Assembly: GCA_025094145.1 (NCBI GenBank)
Contig: JALLLS010000015.1
Coordinates: 186,001-250,000 of the forward strand
Direction of reading: 5' to 3'
Length of the DNA stretch: 64,000 nt
Origin: Spinellus fusiger
Lineage: Eukaryota > Mucoromycota > Mucoromycetes > Mucorales > Phycomycetaceae
Positions 23,626-36,980 of the stretch are shown piece by piece (the stretch's first letter is position 1; each line of letters starts with the position of its first letter). The notes below the pieces were generated by a model. It had not been told where the DNA came from and made no database searches. It worked only from the letters and a program-made list of their open reading frames with translations. The translations under genes were made by a program, and so were the position numbers.

Positions 23626-24986
23626 GCCTTGTAATAAAACTAACTTTTTTGCATTATAAACACTAATATCTTTATGCATTGAAATTTATATATTTCTATC
23701 TAATGAATTCATGAGGTTATAACACTATCAAGATAAACTATGAAACTAAAAAAGGAAATCTGCATTTGAAAATTGTCTATTCTATTTCTCGGGTCACTAT
23801 TTATCTACTTTAAACACACAATGAAAGATCTTATTGCAGTCCATCACAATGTTTATGAAAGCATATAAACAGTGTCAGAGCAAATAATATCCAGGTGTTA
23901 ATAAGATCTCTACAAAAAAGCATAATAAAATACAAGTGTTGTGGCAGGTAAATTCTAGTTTCAAGTCACTTGGGCACTATATATGTGTGTATGTGTGTTA
24001 AATATACACATGCCTCACTTTCTATACTTAGCCTTTAAATAGTTCTATGTTAATTCAAGCTCATGTGTAATGTACACTTGTATGTTATTTACTGGAGATG
24101 AGATCATAGTGCTATTGAGAAAGTTAGCGATGCCTTTGATGAAAACTTAATATTTGTACCTGGACATATTCACACTCTTGCCCAAAGATAGATAGATAGT
24201 GGCTGCGGGCATAATTTTTTATTGTACAACAGATTAGATACAACCCAATTATAATCAATAAATGACAATATCGTGTCTACATCAGTGTATAGCACTAATT
24301 ATGTATAAAAAGATGGAGAGTTCAGGAAGAAGATAAATTAAACATATTGGTGCCGATTTTTTTATTGATGAAATAAGGTATATGCGAGTATCCGAATGCC
24401 CTATGTGGATATCATGCTTAAAACATAATAAATAAAAGATATTTCTATGACCGAATCAAATTTTTTTTATTGAATCTTTTTTACATGAGTAAATAGTTTC
24501 TTAAAGAAAGTTTCGGCCACACTCATATGTAAACATAATAAGTCCAATTGAGGGTAAAACCATTATACATAATATTTTTTTTCATACATACCACTAATCA
24601 TTGAGTGTAAATGTCTAAATATAAATTGTTTAATTAAAACTTCAAGCATAAGCTGTTACTGACCACTAATCGATTGATTATGTTTATAATAGAGATAATA
24701 TTTAATGAATTCTAACTATAAAAAATACACATAATTACTATATATATATAAACTAATAAAGTGTTATTTATTCTGTGGATAATGAAATACCATTTAATGA
24801 AAGATGTAAAGACATTGATTAAGACAAACGCTATCTGACAAAAAAGATAAACAGATTTTATTTGGTCATTTTGTATTAAAAACAAAAGCCAATCAACATA
24901 TTAAACATTTCATAAAGTTCATAAACCTAATCGCCTATTGACCTAAGCTATACTCTTCTACCTTGAAAAATGAGTCTCATTTAAAT
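23626..24986. other. AT-rich intergenic region
   Basis: Nothing supportable was seen beyond short homopolymer runs and a small (GATA)n tract near 24187. Confidence 0.5.
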
Positions 24987-26555
24987 TCACGTAATGTCTT
25001 GGGAAATAATCAAAGTGACTGAGTCTATTTCTTTCTCTTTAATTCTTATGTCTTTAGGAGGTGGAGGTCTCTTGTTGGCACTACCTATTATCTCAAGGTT
25101 GTTCAGTTTCTTTTGAGCTGTTGCTGCTACACCTGCAGCAGTTCTTTTTTGCATCAGATCAAACTTCTGCCAAACATAGTTAAGACATTGATCTGCTCTA
25201 GGCAAATCTTGGATCATCTTCGCAATGGTGGCATGTGTAAGCCCATAATAGTCTGGACCAGAAGCTGCGTTTACACAGACATATATGAAAATAAGTTAGA
25301 GATATTTGTTGTTATTTTATAAGATTACCAGAATTTGAATGGTATCTCATTCTTATTTCACTAACAACAGATTTTAATGATTATTGGTATGAGATATTTT
25401 CTTACTTTGCTTTTTTAACAATGATTGTCCACACACCAGTAGCAGAGTTTGCTACCAAGGGTCGTTCAGCACAGTCATCTGCTACTACCCTGAACTACCC
25501 AAGCAAGTAAGCCTTTTTATTATGATTATCGTCATCTTTCTATATATGAACAAATAAAGAAGAGAGTACCTTTGGGCCTTGATTACCATTCTCTTCTATT
25601 GTGCATGTGTAGATAGTGTTTGCATTGGGTCTGACCATACTGAGGTATGTTCTAATATACATTTGTGAGTGATCAATTCATTAAGTCCCGGCTATGTTTT
25701 ATTCTTTACCTGCTCACTTTATATCCAGGAGGCCAAATATAACGATCATTATGATACGTAGTTAAAGGAACCACTTGTCCCAATGAGTGTACAGTAAGAA
25801 TCCCAACCTGATCAGGTAGCTTGTAGTTGCCAGTAGTTTCATCTTTTTCTAATGGCTGAACACAACGTAGTTTGCACCCCACAAGTCCTTTGCGTGTAAG
25901 TTTTGGACGTGGTGATAGAGAAGTTATAGGATCTTTCAAGGGAGGACTTGTCGATGCTCTCTTTGACTGCCTGATGGGTGGTATATGGCCTTGAGAAGCA
26001 ATTGCTGTTTTAAAATGTACTAGACTCCTGTCTGTATATTCTCATCAGTTCATATAGGAGTCAACACATGTATTTATCTACCTTCTCTATTTATGTTCTC
26101 TGATAGAAAGATAGCTTTAGGTGTGTCAGTAGTAGGATCCTCGCAGTTTTCCAAAGAAGGGTCCAGAGGTTGGTTCATGGGAAATCTGTATGTATCACTG
26201 TGCTTACATAGTCTGTCCAAAAGAACACTAAGTCTTTCTTTGATTAGCCCTTTTTTCTCCCTCTTCTTTTATTAAAGATGAGAAAGGATCAATGATGCCT
26301 TACACCTTTTCTTTGACCAAGTATCTCAGTTTTTTATTTGCGTAGGTCAATTTATATAATAACTCAACATGTTGCTGTAGAATAAAAGTGAGATTTGGGT
26401 GATATTCTAACTTTTACCTCTGTCTTTTCTCCGAGACATAGTTTTAGTAGAGTGTATTTGTCGATTGATACGCCTTGTAAGTCTCCTTTTTTAATTAAAG
26501 AATAGTATACAAGAGATTCAATCTCGCTGGAGGAGTCTTTTGTATAAATCGTCAT
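24987..26555 (-). CDS. FYRN/FYRC (F/Y-rich) domain nuclear protein
   Basis: Seven exons: 26555-26418, 26374-26306, 26265-26082, 26004-25710, 25651-25570, 25494-25407, 25264-24987. All are in phase (about 377 residues). The middle carries the FYRN signature (GILTVHSLGQVV, then YHNDRYIWPPGYKVSRTYLS) and the FYRC part (YTCTIEENGNQGPKFRV, ATGVWTIIVKKAK). A helical tail with NYVWQKFDLMQKRTA follows. In animals these domains occur in TBRG1 and MLL-type chromatin proteins; no SET, PHD or JmjC domain is present here. The N-terminal 60 residues look coiled-coil-like (QHVELLYKLTYANKKLRYLV). A chromatin role is inference from the domain. The start is the first ATG of exon 1. Confidence 0.85.
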
Positions 26556-27471
26556 TTGTGATAAGTCTACAGAGTGAAGTTGAGTTTATATTTTATAACA
26601 TGGACAGATAAGAATGTGTCTGTAGCTGCAGTAGTCTTTATAGATATATATCAATAATAAAGAAGAAAGAGTATATCTAAATCAATAATCAACAGTGTGT
26701 GGCTATGACTATGTTTCCATGACTAAGGTCATAGTCATGATATGACCACAGCATGACCATGACACCTACTCATAACCCATATTTCTATCTTTATGAAAGA
26801 ACCAGTACATCTTACAGATACTTTATATTTATATATTAACCTGACTTGCCTTGAAACAAAACAAAGGATCAATGTTTGTCAAGAAGAGTGTAAGAAAGAG
26901 AAGGGGCCTGATAGGGACTGCTTTCTAGTGTTTCATGTCAAACTTAGGGGAAGAGTCAAAAGAGACAGCTCATAAAGGCAAATAGGCTAAACGGTGAATG
27001 TTTATTATTCTCTCCTTTTTACTCTTCTTTACAATAAAATAATATCAATGACTTTATAATGGTTCTTCTAATAGTGTTTCTTTTTAAATGACGCCAACAA
27101 GAAGTACAACTTGTAGAGTGTCTACACTTTGTTTTTAGTCATTAGGAGTGTCTTGGTTGCCTAGTAATAAGTTTCTCCTCTTTAGTTTCTACTGTTATCC
27201 TCTCTTTGGAATTAGAACAGCCAAAACAATAAGCCATACTACCTAAGAGTATAGGAGTAGATGACTGTAGATTCTGTTATAAATCAAGTATTAAAGAAGC
27301 AGTAAAGGAAAGAGGAGTGGGGGACTTTTAAATCCCTGACATAGGAAGATGGCCCGAGCGCGAATATTCCGTAATGACTTAGCAAACAAGAGAGAAAACA
27401 GAATGCCTTGGCAGTTGCTTTATTACATATTACGCATTGACAATGAAAAAAACATAACATAGGCGTTACAT
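26556..27471. other. intergenic region between the FYR gene and ubiquitin-L40
   Basis: It contains the FYR gene promoter side and the 3' flank of ubiquitin-L40. A palindromic cluster of GTCATG/CATGAC words lies at 26705-26765. The 60-codon plus frame at 26793-26975 has no recognised domain. Confidence 0.45.
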
Positions 27472-27965
<494 letters not shown>

Positions 27966-30632
27966 CTTGTATCGTCTGTCTACAGATTTTATCTCTACTC
28001 TAGTAGCTACAAAAATTCTGTGGTTGCATAATATCAGATGTTTACCTTACAGTTCTTTGCCTTTGAAGGGTAGGAAGAAGTCGCTGCACGTTATGACTGT
28101 CCAAACTGATGAACGTTGCGGAAATTTAATTAAGAGTGTGCGATTGGTCAGAGTAGCTTACACTAAACTAGTTTATTTCTCATTGAAAGACATGCAACAA
28201 AACTATAACACTCTTCTTGATAAAAAAAGAAAAAGAAAGAAGAAAGAATAGCCTTGCAACTACTCTATAACAATAATTCAATTTATTATCGATAAATAAT
28301 AACTCTATAGTAAATAAGACCAAAGACAGGCTTGATAATCACGTTATAAATTGAACATAAGAAATAGTTGTCAAAAAAAACTGCTCTTAATGATAAAATA
28401 GACACTACCATTGTTAAGTCAGCTCTAAGTGTTACAGTTTAGTTAAGTAGAAAATAGAGTCATCTCAAAGAGATCATAGCATTTCAAAATTGTGGAGTAG
28501 GCTGCCTCTGAATATTTGTATAGGCAGATAAACCTTACCTGTGTTTATTGAGACATATGTTTTGCTATTTTAGTTAGAATAATGTGTCAAACAGAATAGA
28601 TGTATAGCTTGCTATCACTTAGATACAAGAAAGCTTTGAAAAGTATATTATTATTACCAAATACATTTTTTTTATTCTGGTTTTTTTTTTTGAATAATTG
28701 TATTCAAAACTAATAAAGAGTTATTGATATCAATAGAGACACTGAATGGTATTGTTTAGATCAGATATCCGTATTCTGATGAGATAAAAAGAATACAAGT
28801 ATATTGACTCAAGAATGAATGAATAAACACGCCTTTCTTTTTCTTTTCTTTTTTAAGAAAAGAAAACGATTCACAATAGTATTGTTTTTAGTTTTTAAGG
28901 ATTATCCGATAATTTAGCCATCAGGGAATAAGTAGACCCTGGTATAAGTAATGCCCACACACCCTGACAGTACTTTTAGGCAGGAGATGTAAGAAAAGAA
29001 GAAAACAAAGATACTAGAAGGAGTGCCAAGGCAAATAGTCACAGCCCCTTAGCATTTTTAACAATATAAACAGTATCATTTTCTCTTGAATAAATCATCA
29101 AGATTTTCAAACAATTACTGTGTATAGTTCTTAGAAGCAAGGGCTGTCTAGATATCGTGCAGGTCTGATATGGTTAACCTAGATACTCTTTTCTATTATT
29201 TTGCTATTTGTTACCGTCGTTCTGGTTTTCCTGGTTGTTCAAACCCGTTACAAGCATACTACTCACTTTGGCTGTTCTATTCGTCGGTCAAGCCTCTTTA
29301 TTGGATATCTCTTTCTGAAATTCAACTACCGTAGTACATTTCCAAGCGTACTATCAATAAGAAAAAGTCTGTGTCCGTAGCAACCTCATCCAGAGACCTA
29401 CTAGCCTCTTAAGATCTTACATTGTCCAAAATTACACTGTTTTTATAATCAACATATGTTTAATATTTTTTATAATAAAAAGGGTCTGTTTGTTTTCATT
29501 ATGGAGAGGTGAGAGCTAAAAATAAGAAAATACAAAAAAAGAACTTTAACATCGTCAATTAAATTTACATGGGGATGGAGATAAAGCGCTTATCGAAATC
29601 TACTTCTGGCTGTTTGTCGAGATAAGCTGCTACTGAGACGCTGAATGAAAAAGTGTCTTATACAAAAAAAAAGAAGCTATTACTGATGTTATGAATAATC
29701 TAGAGTGCATTAAAATACCCCACCTCATTAAATTCTATCAATGAGTTTATCTCTATAAAAATAAACATTAATTTTAATAATCTAATACCAATATATCATC
29801 CATCTTACATAAATAAAAGTGAAGAGAACAATTTCCAGATCAAAAAAAGATAAGTAATAAAAAAAAAGATCTGTCAAATTCTGGCCATCAATAGCAGACT
29901 GTTTCTTATCGGGGCTGTATTAGATCATGATAAAAATAAATATGATTCATCATTATCCGTTATCAACAAAGATCAACAGTTGACATATTTGATAAACTCA
30001 TGGCTTAAAAACAAAGACCATAGGTTTCTTATTAGTTTGTCTAAAACAAATAGTGCATCAAACCATGCTATTCCATTTTTTCTTTCTTTTTTCTTTAATA
30101 AGATAAAAAAATCATTGAAGCCAACAGTCTCATAAGATTAATATTTTGACTTTACATCGTTGTTTAGAACAAACGTGCTCGATTCTCAAATTAAAACATC
30201 ACATTGGTGGAGAAATTAATAACTACCCCACATTTTTAATAGACGTGGGTGTCTTAGTCTCTCCAGAAAATATTTTCTAAATACCCTAGTTATAGTAAAT
30301 AACACCAAAAAGAGAATAGAGCCATAGACTTTTTTTTAGTTTATTTCTAAGTCATCGCACAAGTGCAGAATAAAGCACGTCAGTAGTATTTTGTAAAAAT
30401 AAAATAATAATAATAATAATGAACAAAAAATAAATATACATCAACGAGGGAATATTTTTTCTAATATATACAAAGAAGAGGAATTTTATATTCTAATATA
30501 TACAAAGAGGAGGAATTTTGGGTGTGTTTTTATAATTACATCAAGTAGTCAAAAAAGACTCAAAATTGTCCTTGTCCATATCCTTCTTTCATGGACAAAA
30601 AGAAAGAAAGAACGCCTTATAGTAGAGCTGCC
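27966..30632. other. large gene-free AT-rich region
   Basis: It holds upstream sequence of ubiquitin-L40 and then about 2.4 kb without a convincing frame. A duplicated block TTCTAATATATACAAAGA occurs at about 30457 and 30491. The plus frame at 27934-28251 covers the microsatellite and is not called. Confidence 0.45.
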
Positions 30633-32002
30633 TTACTGGTGGCAGCTCGAGATCGAGCAGAACCAGGCGTTCTTGAGGATCCCGGAGATATGGATGCGGG
30701 ATCCTGGCTCTGGTTCAAGCATCTGGTAAAGCAGGTCTCTGGGACCATCCTCCAAGCCTTCCAGGATTTCCCATTGACCTGCTTTGACCTGCTTCTTCAA
30801 TCTCTTGTAGATTTCAGCTTGGTCAGGGCCTTGGCATTTTTCTTCCTTGAGGACACGGGAACGGACATATTTTTTAAAGTGGATGTCCGTTCCCTTTGCA
30901 ACAAACCAAGAGTATTCCTTGGTGCGTAAGAGCTTGTAGATGATGACACAGCCCCATACATCTACAAGCCTGGCATCGTATTTTCTCTGGCAGAAAATTT
31001 CGGGTGCTATGTAGGGCATCGTGCCCGTGATCCCACGGCTGTGGACCACCGTGTCCCCGTCGGCATGGGTGGTGAATCTGACGGATGCCCCAAAGTCCGC
31101 AATCTTGAGGCATCCGTCCGCGGTCAGCAAGAGATTCTCTGGCTTGAGATCGCGGTGGGCCAAGCCGACAGAATGCATGTAGGCCACGCCGGAGAGAAGC
31201 TGGCGGAAGAAGCAGTTGGCCTCTTCAGGCACAAGCCCAAAGGAAGTGCGAGAGACATGGTAGAAAAGATCTCTACCATGGCAGTACTCCATGACCTGGC
31301 AGTACAGGGAGGTCTTGCTGCTCACTGGTAAAGTGTCAAAGACCTGGACTACATGGGCATGTTTGAGTTTGAAAGCAGCATAAAACTCTGGTTCGATTCT
31401 GAGAGAATAGTGCTTGGTAGAGTCATCCTTTTTTCTACTGAATTCCTATGAAAGTATAATATGTTAGATCAAGGGTATTTTTTTTGTATTATTATTTTAT
31501 TTACCTTGACAGCGTACACCGTGGCACTATGACAGTGGGAGCCCTCCACAGAGACTAGTCTCACCGTTCCTCCATAGCCTTCCCCGAGGACAGACTGGGT
31601 GAAATGACTAGGTTTCCAGTCTGCCTCGAGAAAGTGGCCATTAGACTTCCTTCCAATAAAGTCATCAATGGCCTTGCGTTCAGAGGCGAGGGCTGCTTCT
31701 GAACGCTTCTTTCCTCTCATGATGAGAGAAAGTTTAGAAGTCTTGGACGCCATCTTGGCAAAGAAGCCATCAACAACTCCGTTGAGATTCTTGACCCAAC
31801 GAGGGGAACCCATGGCAGCAGCAGCAACATCAGGAAGAAGATGGTGAGAGTGGGCACCATTGGTATGTCGCTCAAAGCGGTCCTTGTTCAAATGAAGAAG
31901 CTCCAGATTTTCTTGAACCAATGCAGAAACAGGCAGAGAATGCTCTCCCAACACTGAGTCCTTGACTTCGACGGAAAACCCGGGTAGGTAAGTAGGAAGC
32001 AT
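30633..32002 (-). CDS. serine/threonine protein kinase, Hal4/Npr-like fungal group
   Basis: Two exons, 32002-31505 and 31445-30633, phase 0, 436 residues. The N-terminal 130 residues are low in recognisable structure. The kinase domain starts near FTQSVLGEGYGGTVRLV (glycine loop), with Lys166 in VYAVK. The catalytic loop is AHRDLKPENLLL (Asp near 265), DFG near 283 (IADFGAS) and an APE-type GTMPYIAPEIF. VDVWGCVIIYKLL gives the helix-F Asp. RIHISGILKNAWF is the usual end. All catalytic residues are present. The insert-rich loop (FTTHADGDTVVHSRGITG) and overall layout recall yeast Hal4/Hal5/Npr1 kinases, which regulate transporters. Subgroup assignment is tentative. Confidence 0.88.
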
Positions 32003-32369
32003 GGTTAAGAATCAAGAAAAGCGAGATACGGAAAAGCGATATGTGGAAAAGCGATAAACTGGGAAAAGCGATAAACGGGAAAACAATAAACAGGAAAGAT
32101 AAAAAGAAAAGAAAATATTTGATGAGAAATTGGGGTTTATATACTAATGAAATGCCCACAAATACGTCAAAAGAAAGACAGAACATATGATATATGACAT
32201 AGTGAAGACAACTTGAAAAAACAGTCATTGTGAAGTGTCTTAGTATTCACATAGTTTATTGTTATAATTATCATCGTTATCATAGCTATTGTCATAGTGA
32301 TAGGCGGAAATATTAAAGCTACAGGTAAAAAAAATTGAAAAAAATTGAGACGGCAAACAAATCGAGAAA

Positions 32370-34170
32370 CTAGTCCTGTTGGCCTAGTTCTTCACTCTTT
32401 AGACACTCCAGACGCTGTCTTCTGGCCTCTGTTCTCCCCTGCTCTTCCATTTTTTCCAGTCTTTCTTCTTCTATTTCTTCCTCTGTCTTCTCAGGAAGTC
32501 CTAGCCTGGCCCGCAATGCCTGCACTTCCCTCTGTAGTTTGGTTATCTTGACATCTTTCCGTCGGGTATCACCCTTTAATCTTAGCATGTACTCATAAGA
32601 GTGTTGAAGCAGTACTACTTTACTCATCTGTTTCACTTCTTTCTCTTTGGCATAGCGATTATGAGAAGGATCACTCCCTTCTTCAACCAACGCCTCTATG
32701 ATCTCTTCTCTTAGCGAGTCAAAACTTTGTTTTAATGTGTCACGTCGTTTTTGCTCCGCTGCCTTGTGGGCCGTGCGTCTATTTTCGATACCAGATCGGA
32801 TGTTGGTAGAAAACTCAATACCCAGGCTCTTAGCCTTTCCTTCCTTAAGATGCATATAGTTGCTTTTTGTAGCCAGCATATTTACTGCTGCCTCTTCATC
32901 AATCATTGTCATGCGCTTACCATCAGGGTGAAGAGAAGGAGAGATGAGTGGTTTGAGTGCACGTGGAGAAGCCACTGCAAGTTGTGGACGTAGACCCAAA
33001 GGAGAAGACACCCCAAGAGACTCTGACACAGAATGTGTTGAATGCATTACTGTTTTTGACTCTGACATACGCCGTCGTTTATTGTTCTTAATGACAGGAC
33101 TTTGCAGGAGTGGAGCTGGTAGTGATGGCATGTTATCAATAGCAGATGTGTGTGTATATGATGTTTTTCCAGAGGGTAAACTTCCACCCCCTCCCAAACG
33201 CATTAATAGAGAAGGAGTGGCAGGAGCAATGAGCTGTCCCTCTTTTATTCTTTCAGGAGTGAGATGAGATGTCCCTAGATTGGAAGAATAGGAAATAGGT
33301 TCTTGTTGGGTGGGTTGGAGGTGAGGAGAATGTGTAGCAGGTGTGGCGCGTATCTGTGGACTCGAAAGAGCAAGTTTGCGTCGAAGTGAAGGTGCTTTTG
33401 TCGGAGTGGGCCGCATACTGGGAGATTCATGCGCTAATGAGATTTGTGGACTCGTATAGCCCGTGGAAGTCATGTTAGAAGCTAATAATTGTTGCTGGTG
33501 GGCAGTCCTCAACTGTTGCTGGTGTTTCTCAATCTGTACTAGTCTTTGCTGTAGCAGGGTCTCTGTAGTTGCTGGGGCATATCTATCGGAATGTACTATC
33601 GAGACAGACTGTTGTGAAGGGTGCAAGGCAGGAGAAGTAAGTGGAGAAAATACAGTATGCTCATTGCCTCTTAGTCTGGCATGGGAGTAATAGTTAGGTA
33701 GCATGGCGGGTGATACTAGTGGAGTAAAGAATTCCTAGTTTTTATCAGTGTGTCTATCATTTGAAAATACATACCTCTTCTTCTGTATAGTCTTCTATCC
33801 CTTGAAGAAGTGGGTTGGAGAGGGGTGTCTGATATACAGATAGCATAGAAGCTGAGGAAGAGTGATTTTCTATCTGAAGAGGTGACATTGCATAGTCTGG
33901 ATTATGCCCTGTCATTGCATTGTTACTTGTGTATGTTTCTTTCCCATCTTGTATCAACTGAGGAATGGTGTAGTCTGCCTCGTTCTGGTGCATTGTTTGA
34001 GCAGTATTAGCAGATGAGCACCGAGATTGATCAGTGGACATGTCGATAAATGACAAGAAGTCTGCTGAATTATCAACAGGTGTATGATTGTTGCATGCGA
34101 GCGTCCCCATTTCGTAGTCGTTTCTAAAAGTAGTTCTGGTGTCTGCAAGGCCAAATGAGGTGAGATTCAT
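32370..34170 (-). CDS. bHLH-leucine zipper transcription factor
   Basis: Two exons, 34170-33775 and 33734-32370, phase 0, about 586 residues. The first 440 residues are low-complexity, rich in Ser, Pro, Thr and Gln, as in activation regions. The basic region near residue 448 (RRTAHKAAEQKRRDTL) has the His-Glu-Arg pattern of class B E-box (CACGTG) binders. Helix 1 (FDSLREEIIEAL), a loop with SDPSHNRYAKEK, and helix 2 (MSKVVLLQHSYEYMLRL) follow. A heptad coiled coil (ITKLQREVQALRARLGL) and an acidic-basic tail complete it. It is Myc/Max/Mlx-like in form. No target genes can be named. It lies 367 bp upstream of the kinase start, on the same strand. Confidence 0.9.
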
Positions 34171-35604
34171 CACGTTAGGGGAAAGACAAACAAGATTTTG
34201 TTTTTGTTTTTGTTCTTTCTGCAGATGAATTTGTCACCACACTACTCTCTTATTGGTCATTACAAGAAGCAGAGGTCCGCAAGAGATTTATTCACACCTC
34301 TTTGGTATTACATTCTAGCTTGAACTTTCAATTGGATTTTATTGGCTATAGAGATGAATGTACACTGAATATTCTTTAAATCGCATCTATATAAGCCATT
34401 GAATTGGTTATCGTTTAATTAAAAAAGAAAGTTCTTTAATTGTAGTGGGCTGCTAAAGAAATACATCCTACTGTCCTTTCAAACAAGTAGGGCTGCTGTC
34501 ACATGGTTGGTAGTGGAGTACCAACATCTCACGTGATATGGAGGGAGGGAATATTGTCTACGAAAAGAGACAGTAAGAAGTAACATACCAACAACATCCA
34601 CAGGCTTATAATTCAAAGTTAAACATTATAAAGTAACAATAAACAGAAAGACAAAACAAAACACAAAACAACGTGGCATTGTATAAGGTGAATCTGATTC
34701 ATTAGTACTTTCTGAGAAAAGAGTATAGGTACAGTTATTATTGTTATTTTGCATAAAAAGTACGTGTAATTATTATATGCCTCTCTATAAATATAAAAAG
34801 ACTAATGATAAGGTATATTTAATCACAACTGCTATGCATAGTAAGTTGGAAAAAATCAATACAGAAATAACACCACAAAGGCATAGAATGGCTTATATTT
34901 TAAGTTTTATATTAGAAAATGAATCCTTTGAATATATTTATTTGATTTGCTCTCCATGACATTCCATAGTGTTGAATAAAAATTTTCATTTTTTAGATGT
35001 GTAGTATTTTCATATTGTAACTTCATTGTTATTTTCCACGTCATTAAAGGAAAGAAACAATATTTATTCTTTTAATGTCATTGATCCCATAGGCACCCCT
35101 AAAAGTGATGAAGATTCTAAACTAGAGTGTATTATGAAAATATTTTTTATTATTTATGTATCTGCTTCGTTTGGCTTTTATATATTTATATAAATATTTA
35201 TATATATACCTCTGGCCTTTAGATTAACCCTTGTCAATAGTAGATTGTGAGTCATTATAAAATATGAAATATAGTATTTGTAATTATGAATTATGAATTA
35301 AATTCGTGTATTTCTACTAAGGATATATAATGAGTTTAAAGAATAGCTTATTATCAATCGTTTGACTTTATTTCCTATTATGTTATGTTACTTAAGCCAT
35401 ATCATGCGGAATATTAGAAGAATATCCGCAATAACGTTGTACCTGTCCAAATATGCCTGGTTTCAATCTATTATCCGTGGAGATTAAATTTACATTGATA
35501 TCAACCACTACTTTCTCATATAAAACTTAGTGGTAAGGGGGGGGGGTAAAATCTTTGGCTTTGCTAGTTCTCTGAGCCTTCTGTCTTGGGTTCAATTTAT
35601 AGTC
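34171..35604. other. intergenic region upstream of the bHLH gene
   Basis: AT-rich with no supported gene. The plus frame at 34741-34959 is AT-driven. Confidence 0.45.
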
Positions 35605-36210
35605 CCTTATCTTTAATGGCTTCCCCTTGTACCATCTGATATTGCCAATGATGCCACCCATCTGCCAACCAGGACTACTTCCTTATATGCACATTCGTCG
35701 ATCATAAATGCTCCACGTTCTTGTTCTTCCTAGTTCCTGCCCACCACAAGACGTTCATCCAATTGACTATTGTCTAAAGCTTCTGCCGTGCACGGTTAAG
35801 TCCTTTTGTTAAATGGCGAGATCTCTGGCCCAGTTTGTTAATACTGCTGCAAGCCATTGATTGAGTCATATCTACTCGAGACTTTAAGGTAGAGCCATCA
35901 GCCGTTAGATTGCTTGTTGGGTTTCGGATTACCATAGGACGACGGCTATCTTTTTTGGATGTCTGTTCTTAACCTATCATTTACTGTCATTTCTACTCAT
36001 TTTTCATTGTTTTTCATCATTTGAGGTTTTATGTATTCCGTTTTCCCGTGTCTTTTTTTTCTTTGCATTATTATTATTATTATTATTTACTTGAGTATTT
36101 AGAGTGTTTATATGTTCATTCCACATCTTCAAAAGACCTTATAGGGTGGCTAATATGCTCAATACACGAACAACAAATCACACCCAAAAAACAAAACAAA
36201 AACAAAAATT
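35605..36210 (+). mobile_element. short 3' fragment of the LINE family
   Basis: It matches the 3' end of the LINE at 4455-6250 in the opposite orientation: GCCACCCATCTGCCAA, CAAGACGTTCATCCAATTGA, TTAAATGGCGAGATCTCTGG, then the UTR with GGATGT...TTCTACTCATTTTTCATT and GTGGCTAATATGC. It ends CACACCCAAAAAACAAAACA. It is severely 5'-truncated and non-coding, with a (TTA)n tract near 36067. Confidence 0.75.
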
Positions 36211-36369
36211 GAACTGTACTGTACTTTTATCGTTTACCCCACTCTATTTTCAATCATGTTTGAGGTATCTAACCAGCAGAGGTTTTGCTTTAAGAGCCCC
36301 AAAGTACATGATAAGTATACCAATATTGAGCTTTGTTGTACCACCATAAATAAGGTACCAAACAACAAC

Positions 36370-36590
36370 AATGCCTGTGCTAGAGTGGATTGTATATTGA
36401 ATGTGATGCCTGATACTGTAAAGACTATTATTAAGTACTACAAAAAGACAGACTCAGTAGAACATTTCCGTAAGACGGGTCAGTTTTAGACTTGAATGAG
36501 GCAAAGTATCAAAGGAATACACAGATAATCTCATTCTCACCATAGAGCAGAAATGATAGATTACAATTCAAGATAAAGTATGAAAACTAA
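36370..36590 (+). pseudogene. internally deleted Tc1 transposase relic
   Basis: The frame ending at 36489 reads CILNVMPDTVKTIIKYYKKT and SVEHFRKTGQF, an N-terminal Tc1 HTH region. After a stop the sequence continues with a C-terminal signature (GKVSKEYTDNLILTIEQK) matching the end of the transposase at 22545-23625. As at 12844-13269, HTH joins C-terminus and the catalytic core is missing. Confidence 0.6.
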
Positions 36591-36980
36591 GAATATATCT
36601 CTATCTTTATATCTATAAAAAGTATTACCTTCTCTCTATTCTGCAAACCTTCATACGATCTTCATCAGATTAACCAATATATATCATCCTTGGCAATGCA
36701 ATGTATCTATAATATTACTCTTACTCTTGCTGTTTTTTTATTCTTATTATGGATTGATCAATGTAATCTTCTCTGATAAAAAGGAGTAGTAAAAGGCATT
36801 TCTTTCATCATGATCGTAAGCCTACCAATCTAATCGAGTAGGATTGTTTTCATTTACCTACTGTCCCGTAGAAATACACTATCATAAGCTCTTATTTATT
36901 TATTTATTTATTATTATTTCATAAAAATGCACACCCCTATAGTATTCTTCGTTTATTTTATTGAATGTTTACACCACTAT
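36591..36980. other. short AT-rich intergenic region
   Basis: 3' flank of the gamma-adaptin gene. It contains a (TTTA)n tract near 36894. Confidence 0.5.

Noticed and set aside
26700..26770. Palindromic GTCATG/CATGAC cluster as a regulatory operator
   Set aside because: Could be a simple imperfect tandem repeat; there is nothing to link it to a known factor.
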